Assembly (NCBI GenBank): GCA_039621445.1
Contig: CP154955.1
Location: forward strand, 35,443,123-35,507,122
Direction of reading: 5' to 3'
Length of the DNA stretch: 64,000 nucleotides
Source: Euglena gracilis
Lineage: Eukaryota > Euglenida > Euglenophyceae > Euglenales
Of the stretch, positions 1 to 9,100 are shown one piece after another; position 1 is the first letter of the stretch, and every line of letters starts with the position of its first letter. The notes beneath the pieces are model-generated. The model had not been told where the DNA came from and ran no database searches. It saw only the letters and a program-made list of their open reading frames with translations. The position numbers and the translations under genes are program-made.

Positions 1-30
1 ACACACACACACATGCATACACACACACAA
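1..30. repeat. AC dinucleotide microsatellite (cut by window edge)
   Basis: Interrupted CA repeat at the left edge; its full length is unknown. Confidence 0.9.
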
Positions 31-210
31 CGTGTTCAGTCGCGATGGCTTTCTCTTTCCTGGCTCAATTTGAAGTGTCCGTAGCTTGAATGGGAAAGGC
101 CAACCAGACCCGAATAGTCCCAACCCCCACCCTCCAAGCCAGGTGCACCACACTGTGGGATGGGAGTTGCGTACAGAGGGGAAGGGCCAGCCCGCCCGCC
201 CTGCCGGCAG

Positions 211-330
211 CCCTCCGTGGCCCATGCCGCCCTCAACTGGCTGTGCGACGCCGCGGCCCACCTCGCCCCGGCGGAGCTGCCAGCGATTGCTGCGAAGGTC
301 GTCCCGGCACTGCTCAGCATCCTGCAGCAG
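211..330 (+). CDS. AP2A: alpha-adaptin exon: trunk solenoid helices
   Basis: The exon follows a CAG acceptor ending at 210 and stops before a GTATGC donor at 331; it is 120 bp and phase 0 at both ends. It encodes SVAHAALNWLCDAAAHLAP and then a helix ending SILQQ. This corresponds to the alpha-adaptin trunk stretch just before the VPAPWL motif. The next exon (632) also begins in phase 0, so the junction is frame-consistent. The intron between them contains the TG microsatellite. Confidence 0.65.
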
Positions 331-372
331 GTATGCAACCCACTTTCCCCCGGAGTGGATGGCTGGCTGTAT

Positions 373-442
<70 letters not shown>

Positions 443-3135
443 GTTGCACCCCCCTACCAGCCACGGCCAGGGTTGGCCCGTGGTGGGTGAAGTGTCTGGT
501 GCGCTGACGGTGCTCGGCCCCCGAATCGCCTCAAACGCAGTGCAGTTATCACAGTCCCTGTAACAGGGGCCACAGTATGTTGGCCGTGTCTCAAGCCGCC
601 CCCCTCCCCCACGCTGTCCCCCGCCGGGCAGGTCGCCGACCACAAACTGCCGGCGGAGTTCGCCCACCACGGCGTGCCGGCCCCCTGGCTGCAGGTCCGC
701 CTCCTGCAGTGCCTCCGCCGCCTCTGTGCCCCCGGCCAACCCCCACCGCCCACCCTCCCACCACACAGCGGGGGTGGGGCCCGTCAATGTTGGGGTAGCT
801 TGGGACTGGGCTGGGGTTGGGGTTGGGGCCTGGGGGGCCAGGGCTGGGGCTTGCAGCCGACCTCCCCCTCTGGGGCCTGCGGGTCGCGCCGGTGCTGCGG
901 CGGGTGCTGCAGCAGGCCGAGGCCCCGGCGGGGACGGCGGGGCTGGCCGTGACGTACGAGTGCCTGGCGGTGGCGGCAGTCCACGTCTCTTTTTGGCTTC
1001 CCAGGGCTCCAATCCTCAGGGTCAGAACAACTTCCTCGTAGCCATTGCACTTGCATCACGTCATTGTATCCTCGTATGTTTGAAGATGTGGATTGATGAA
1101 TGGGTGCCCCATGGAAGTTGGCATATTTATGGTCCCAGCAGGCTGTGGCCCTTACGCTTTGGCGCTCAATGCTGGCAAACCATCACCGCCATCATTGCAT
1201 GGAACATGACACACAGTGTGTGCGTGTGTGTGTGTGTGTGTGTGTATGGAGAAATCATTCATGTTTCTGTTTCTACCTTCATTTACGGAGACAAGTATCT
1301 GAAGGTACACAAACATCACGATGATGTGAATGTGGGGATGAAGTGAAAATAGGAGTGGAAACATAAGCACATATGCTTGGTGGGTGCTGTTCCGTGGTGT
1401 GACCCCCCCCCCCATTTCAGAGGGGAGGCTTGAAAAGACGCATGCTGCAGACCTCTGCGGAGACGACGGCGACCTCCTCGACCGCGCCGTGGCCCAGGCA
1501 TTTGGCTGCCTTCACAGCGACGCGGCCAACGTGCAGTACGCTGGGCTGCGACTGTTGGACCGTCTGCTGGCGCTTCGGCCCCAGTGCACAGGGTTGAACC
1601 GGGATGCCAGAAGCCCCAGTAGGGGGTCGGGGGGGGGGGGTTGACCGACCACCCCACATGCACGGCTGTACGGGAATCTTTGAAACCCTGTGGGTGGTGG
1701 GGGGGGGGTCCGACCCCCCCACCAGGCTTTTCTGTATTTCCGGTGACGCCAATTTTTGGTCAACATTTTCTTTCGGCGCAAATGAAGTTTTCCTTTCACG
1801 GTGCTGTGGTGGGTGGGGGGTCGACCCCCCACCTCCTGGGGGAGGGGGTTGACCACAGCCCCCACCCACCAGGCCCTCCCACGCAGCCCTGGCCGTGTGT
1901 CGCGGAGGGCGGCGCACTACCGGCGCTGCTGGCCAGCCTCGCCCACCGGGACGCCGCCCTGCAGCGGGCCGCGCTGCGGTGCATGGCCCGCCTGGAGCCC
2001 CCCGCGGAGGCGGCGGGGGACGTCGTGCACCACCTGCTGGCCTACGCCATGGCCCCCGGCACGCAGCCACCGCGTCGCTTCCGCCGGCCGGAACACCCCC
2101 CCCCCATGAAGGGGGGCGGCTGCACCCCCCCTGACCGACCTCCCAACCCAACCCCTGGTCCGCAGGTTGCACCTTAATATAATAATTATGCACCCCCACC
2201 AATTATGCCAAAAGAGGGCTGGAACGCCGCAGTGGCAAATGAGGACACCCGTCCCCATCGTCCGTGACATCGTCCGTGGAGATTTCTTTTGGAAGAGCTG
2301 CATTCTGGGAATGAGAATGAAATCCATAGAATCGAGCATATGCAGTTTTCGGGAAGCAGAAACTGGCAAACAACAGCAGTGAGGTACATAGTTATTGGGA
2401 ACCTGCCAAATCATTCGACCCCCTATGTTCAAAGGCCTCCCACACTCCAGTTTTGTGGTTGACAATTTTTTTCTGGCCAAATGGGTTTTCATCGTTGGGA
2501 GGAGTGGGGAGGAGGAGTCCCTTCGAAGCAAGTTGGTTTGTTTAATAAGGCTCATTGGCAACCTGGTTCATTTTGATGCCGATGGGGATGGCTTTGTTTT
2601 GGAGGCTCGGTCTGTCTGCCGGGGGACATAATTATTAGGGCTCACGGTTGATGACCCAAAAAGAACAAGACGGGGGTCCAGCCCCCTCCCCATGGGGATA
2701 ATGGTAGGCGGAGTGGTCATCCCTTTGGGTTTGGGGGTGGGTGAGTGCCGACCTCCCCCCCCCCTTCCGGGTCCGAGGGAAACCTTCGCCCCGGGCCCCG
2801 ACCCAGTGAGCGGCGCCGCGCCCCCAGTCCCCGCTGGGGGCGGAGGCCGCCCGCATCGCGGTGGGCCTCGCGGCCCGCTGCCCCGCGGCGCTGGCCGCGC
2901 CGACGGCCCTGGCCGCGTACCGCGCGGGAGTCCAGCGGGACCCGGTCCGTTCCCGCTTTCTGTTGCACACCCACGCCCCCCCCCGACCGGCTCGCCGTCA
3001 GCTCTGTTCTCACCATCGGAAACCTAACCTCATTCAGGTCAAGTGTGGACGTTCGCACACCAGGTGGTCACATTCGCCGGATTCCGGGGGTTTTCCCCGC
3101 CAGGCCCCCCCTCCCCCCCCCCCCCCCTTTCCTCC

Positions 3136-3173
<38 letters not shown>

Positions 3174-6100
3174 GCCTTTGCGTGGTGTGTGTGCCACAGC
3201 CCCCTCTGCCCCGGCCCTCCTCCGCAGGCGGCGGGGCGGGCCCTCCTGACGACGGTCCTCCGCCGGTGGCCGCCGGCCGATGCAGCCGCGGCCCTCCGCC
3301 GCCGCAGGCCGGCTTTGCCCGGCCTAAAGTGACAACGGCCGAACGGGTTCGACCTCAGAACTCAGGGCGTAGCTGGGTCGGGCTGGGGGGCGTTGGGTTG
3401 CCGCACTGGCAGAAGTGGCGGTGGCAGTGGGGAGTCCTCGAGTCAGTGGCCAGCTAAGGTGCCCAAGTTATGCCATGTCCGCAACATTGCGTATGACCTC
3501 GGGTGGACGGCCTTGGGGGGTTCAAATCCATTTTTAAGCCTAGGCAAAAAGTTCTGTGCGGCCGAGCCCATCATACCACTGCTGACCTCGGCAGTCATTG
3601 TCCATTTTCAAATAAACACCATTAAATCAGTTTTGAAAATCAGTCAGTCATTCCCCCAGGAATGAAGGTGTCGCAAAGTTTTTGGACAGTTGTCAAAATT
3701 CAACACAAGCGCCTCATTTCCCATCTGGCCACCAAAGCCGGTGTGCCACACATCTGCTCGAGGTGAGATCGGCCAGCCTTTTCACTGGTCAGTCGGATGG
3801 TGGCCTTTTGGGGGGGTGCATGTGCGTGCGTGGACTTATGCTGCGCCAAACCAAAGCATGCAACTTTTTTTGGCTTCAGAGAACTTCACCTCTCGCAGAA
3901 GCCGTATCTGTTCAAAGAAAATCGACTTACTTTTTTTGGAGGTTTATGTCGCATTCTAAGCCCCCCCAACGTTAAGAAACCCATTGCTTAAATCTGGGGG
4001 TCAGCTGATCCACCCAAGGCGTTGCATAAATATCAGGGTGGCTTAAATTTGGGCTTCACTATACACGCTGAGGGATTGCTTAAATTCAGACAAAGCGGTC
4101 TCAACAGAAAGAGTGTCTCTACTCCTTCAAAACAAAAAGGGAACAGGAGGAGGCTTTTTTTTGCAACAACATAATGATGTACCAAAAAAATGGCACAGAC
4201 TCAACAAGTTTGATTTTTTTTCCAAAATTATGCTATTTTTTTGTTTGTTTCACCTTGCTTCGCTCTCATGTTTTCCTGCATTTTCCCTGCTTTTCACCTC
4301 AGTTTCCGGGTTGCTTTTATTTTGGGGTTGCTTGAATTTGAGGGGGAGTTTAGGCAGCTGTCCCGGCCACACCCAGAAGCGCGCCGCTCAGCTTGTACCG
4401 AGGTGGGTGTTTCCCGCTGCGCGGGGAGGGCTGAGAACGGCCACCCCGCCGGCTGAGAGGGGGGCCACGGTTGACCCACTGATGGAGGTGTTGTACGTGG
4501 ATCCCGGCCGAGCTCTGCAGGCGTGTTGTGCCGGCCCACTGGAACCCCGGCGGTGCAACAGCGGGCGCGTTGTGTGGTCCCCGTGTTGCGTATGGTGGAA
4601 CCCGAGGATGACCCCCTCCCACGGCAATATGCGTTACGCACCCGTGGCAATTGCATTGGACCGCTGGACCGCCTCGCCCTCCACTGTGCATCGCCTGCGG
4701 CCGACATTGCGGCTGCCAATTCCCCTCCAACCACAGGCCGGTGACCCGCAGGCCCTGGCGATGGACCTCCTCGCCGCCGCACAGCCCGCCCCGGACGCAG
4801 CCACACAACTGTGGCGGTCGCTTCTCCCCCCGGCGCTGGTGGCCACCGCCCCCGCTGAGCAGTGGCACCCGTACGTCCGTGACCGCGTCGCCGCCGCTGC
4901 GCAGACCGGGTTGCTGTGCTCCGAGCTGGCAGGGGCAGTCTCCCCTGGATGGACTTCTGGCCCGGCAGGCCTCTGCAGCAGGAGCACCAGTTGCCTGGTG
5001 GGTTGTTGGGGGTTGGGGGTGCCTGGTGGGCAGGCACCTAATATCATAAGGCACCCTCCCTCCCCTCTGGTGTTGTTAAGAAACCTGCATTTATATTCCA
5101 ATCAACGTCAGAGTGTTTAACATCGCCCCATTCTCTCACCCAAGGGTGAACCCCCCAAATTTAAGCAGAATGTTGTTGAAGTTTGGATCTTTTAAGGTCT
5201 TTTAAGACAGTGCAGTGAAGCGTGCAATTTTCCACCAAAAACGTGACACCTCTTTCAAAATGAAACAAAAAAAATATTTGTTGACCGCTTATCAAGCCAC
5301 CAAGCCAAACCTTCACCGACCAGCCAGCTGAAAACAAGACATATGAACCAGAGAAACGGCCCACATTTGCGAAATTGAGTGGCGTTGGTGGCCAATGGCT
5401 GCTTCCATTTGACAGTTTTCCTGCAATTTTTTTCCCGCATTTCACTTGCATTTTGGGGACTGCTTTGTTTTGGGGGCGTTGGCCGCCCCCTTCCCGACCT
5501 CCCAGACCGCCCCTGGGGCCGGCTGGGCCACCCCTCCCCCTGCGGCCGGCCGCCAGGGAGACTGCCGGCGCCGCGCCGCCCGCCTCGCCAACAGAGGCCG
5601 CCACCCCGGGCGAGTGGGCTGCGCCGGTGGCTGGGGGGCCCGGGGATGGCGACGGGCTGACAGCGGAGGAGCCCAGGGCCTGGCCTCTTGGCACTGGTGG
5701 CCCAGCGTCTTCCAGTACCTCCCCAAGAAGTTTGTTTGATGCCGAGCCTTCGTATGTGTCCCCGAGCAAACTGCAACAAACCTTTCCCAAACAGATTAAA
5801 TTGTTGTGCTGGCCGGTTTTTTTTTGTTGATTTGAGCCGTGCGAATGGCGGCTGCGGTGCGGTGAGGGAACGTGGAGGGCTGCAAGAAAAGTAGGAACCG
5901 TCTGAAGCAGGACTGCAATTGGCTGAGTAAGTCAGTGGGCAGCCGGTTTCAGGGACTGCGCCGTTTGGTTCCCAAGTTCTTCCTTGAAACCCTTGGCTGT
6001 GTCATTTCCAAGTGGGACCCTGCGGAGGACAGCCCTCAGCTTCGAAGGGGAGGTGCCGGCCAGACGCTTATGGCTAGAATGGCCCAGAATGGCCTAAAAA

Positions 6101-9100
6101 TGGCTTGGGATGACTTTTTTTGGCCCCCACAAGTCCCATAAAATGGTTTAAAATGGCCTGAAATGTTCTGAAATTGATATTTTTGTGTTTTTTAATGCTT
6201 CAGTTTCCAATGAGATCTTTAACCCTCAGTCAAAATAGCTCCTGTCGGCAGCAACCAAAGGGGGGGGGGGTGTAATTTCAGCAACCAAACACATTTTCTA
6301 TTGTGGGCGATTTCCAAAAATTTTTGGCCATTTAGGCATTTTAGGTCGTTTAAAGTTAGTTAGCTGAACTGTGTGGGATAAATTAAAAAAAATCATTTGG
6401 GCCATGTTCAGTGGGATAAATTAAAAAAAATCATTTGGGCCATGTTCATTATCTTGTGTAAGGAAAATTTTAGCTCGTTGGTTCAGAAGAAAAAGTGTTG
6501 GTTCAAAGCGATTGAATTATCAACCGAGGGCAGGGGAGGCATATGTCCTCACCCTTCCTTACGTTGTTCCAATTCTTTGCGTTGTGATGATTCCAGGCTC
6601 AGTTGCTCTCCAATGCATCTCAACCCAAAGCCATGCACCTTTGTAAAGTGAAATTGAGAATGTAGATTTTGTTTAATTATGAATTTGGTTTTCTTTCTCT
6701 CTGTTTTACACTGCTGGTTATCACATTTGGAGGCAGTGTGCTACCAAAGTCCAATGTTTTGCTTTGACTTTACTTTATGCGCTTATTGCTTTTGAAGCGC
6801 CTGAAACACAGAATTTATGTTCAGAATATATCCTTTCAAAGTCTTTTTGACACCCTGTCTTCCCAAAACAGATTCAAAATGGGAAACCGTTTGAAGTTAT
6901 CCGATTTTTTATACTTGTAATTAGTAAAAGCAAAGGTTCAGTGTGAATCCATTTTCACTTTCTCGGGGAGTTTTATTATTTTTCGCCACACATCTTGAGT
7001 GACTCATTTAAGGATTCGCTCATTTTTCCAGTATCATTTTTTTTGTTGGTGAACCCTCCCTTTCAAAAATTTCCTTGAACAATAAACAATGAACAATAAT
7101 CAGCACTTTATCTCCGTCCAATTGGTTTTCGTGGACGGTTGCATTCTTTTTTTGAGTGTATGCATGCACGTATGTATGTATGTGTGTATGTATGTATGTA
7201 TGTATGTATGTATGTATGTATGTATGTATGTATGTATGTATGTATGTATGTATGTATGTATGTATGTATGTATGTATGTACGTATGTGCGTATGTGCGTA
7301 TGTATGTATGTATGTATGTATGTCTGTATGTATGTATGTATGTATGTATGTATGTATGTATGTATGTATGTATGTATGTATGTATGTATGTATGTATGTA
7401 TGTATGTATGTATGTATGTCTGCATGCAGGCATGCATGTGTGTATGTATGTATGCATGTATGTATGTATGTCTGCATGCAGGCATGCACGCATGTGCACA
7501 CATAAAAGCTTTAAATGGCCTATAAAGCTCCAATGGGTAATTTTTGGGGGGCTTGACTATGGGTGTCTGGTGCCGGTCGGGGAGGTGGCAAGCGGCGGTG
7601 ATGACGTGGTGCGGGTGGAGCTGCGCAAGGGGCTGTTGCCCACCCAGGCCTCCCTGTGCCTGGGTTTGTACCCACGGCAGCAATAACAACCGACACACGT
7701 TTGACGGAAGGCGATGGACACCCAAGCCGACACACTTGCGCGCTTGCCGGCGTTTGCGTTGTGTGCATGGGTTCACCATTTGCTCTTTTTTGTTCGTCAG
7801 GAGGGCAGATTCGGCCGCCACCCTTCTCCCCCCCCTGCCAACTTCGCCCCAAAGTGTGCCAGCACCTCTTCTTCCGGCTGGGCTGGGGGCGGGGGCTCCA
7901 AATGCCCCAGGTACTGCCCCTTGCCCCCAGGGCGGTCCTTAAGGGACAGGAAAGTTTGTTTTTTTTTCATTTCCTCAAGGACCGCCCCCCCCCCTTTCGG
8001 CCAAAGGGCCGGCTAAGGGCCAGAGTGGGACTTGAACGGGGGCAAAAATTAAACAGTCGAAAAACACAGTTTTTGATGATTTGGGTGGATGGACGATGGT
8101 CCAAGGGTGCCAGGAATTTTTTTCCTGACGTCGACCTGTTCTCGTTGAGAAATGCCAAAATTTCTTCCCCATTTTCCTGTATATTTTTCACTGAGTGTGC
8201 TGGGACAGCGGAGTTTTTTTTTTATTTGCTTGAGGACCGCCCTGCTTGCCCCCAGCTTTCGATCACCTGGTGCAAGCGTCAGGTAAATTTTATCCAGAAA
8301 AACATCCCGGCCATCCAGCGGGACCAGGGAGGCACGTCGGAAACCCTGCCCGGTTCGCACCTTGCGGTTGTGTGGAACAACAGCGCTGCCCACATACAGT
8401 ACGCAGCATTAGTTTTCATACACGTCCAGTTTTGTGGGTCATACCCAACCCCAAACCCCAACGTCTCTGCCAGCCCATGGGGCGTGGTGATGGTGTGCAC
8501 ACTGGCTGCGCAGCAGCCCCAGCCAGCTCTGCAACAGGGTACCCTGCAAAACTGCAGCCAGACCTTTGAGAGCTGAATTTTGCTATTTGTGACCAAACCA
8601 ATTCCTGCCTGGAAAGGGGAGGAGGTGGTCCGTGCTAAGGTGGGCAGGCTTTGACCCCATCTCTGGACACCCCTGTGTCAACGCTGGCTGTGGAGGCAAT
8701 GACTCCACTCCGTCAGGGCAATCCATTCTGGGCAATTTGACATTATTTTTGGCCATTTATATCCAAAATGCCCCCCGTGAGGAGTCACTGCCACCACAGC
8801 CAGCGTTGGCAGGGGACTCCACCACGTTTTGTCCAAGGAAGGGGTCAAAGGCTGCCCACCCAAATATGGACCACCTCCTCCCCTTTCCGGGGCGGGAGCT
8901 TTCAGAAATTGCAACATTGCAAAAAAATTTATCTCTCAAAGGTTACCTCAGCTTTGCAGGGTACCCTGCTGCAGAGCTGGCTGGGGCACTGCTGCGCAGG
9001 ACTGTGCTGGGCCAAGGTACACACACCATCACCACACCCCATGAGCTGGCAGAAGCCTTCGGGCTTGGGGTTGGGTATGACCCACAAAAATGGAGGTGTA

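Noticed and set aside
7089-7686. Long open frames encoding Met-Tyr-Val-Cys or His-Thr-Tyr-Ile repeats
   Set aside because: They are produced by the ATGT tetranucleotide microsatellite, which lacks stops in all six frames; no gene signal outside the repeat.
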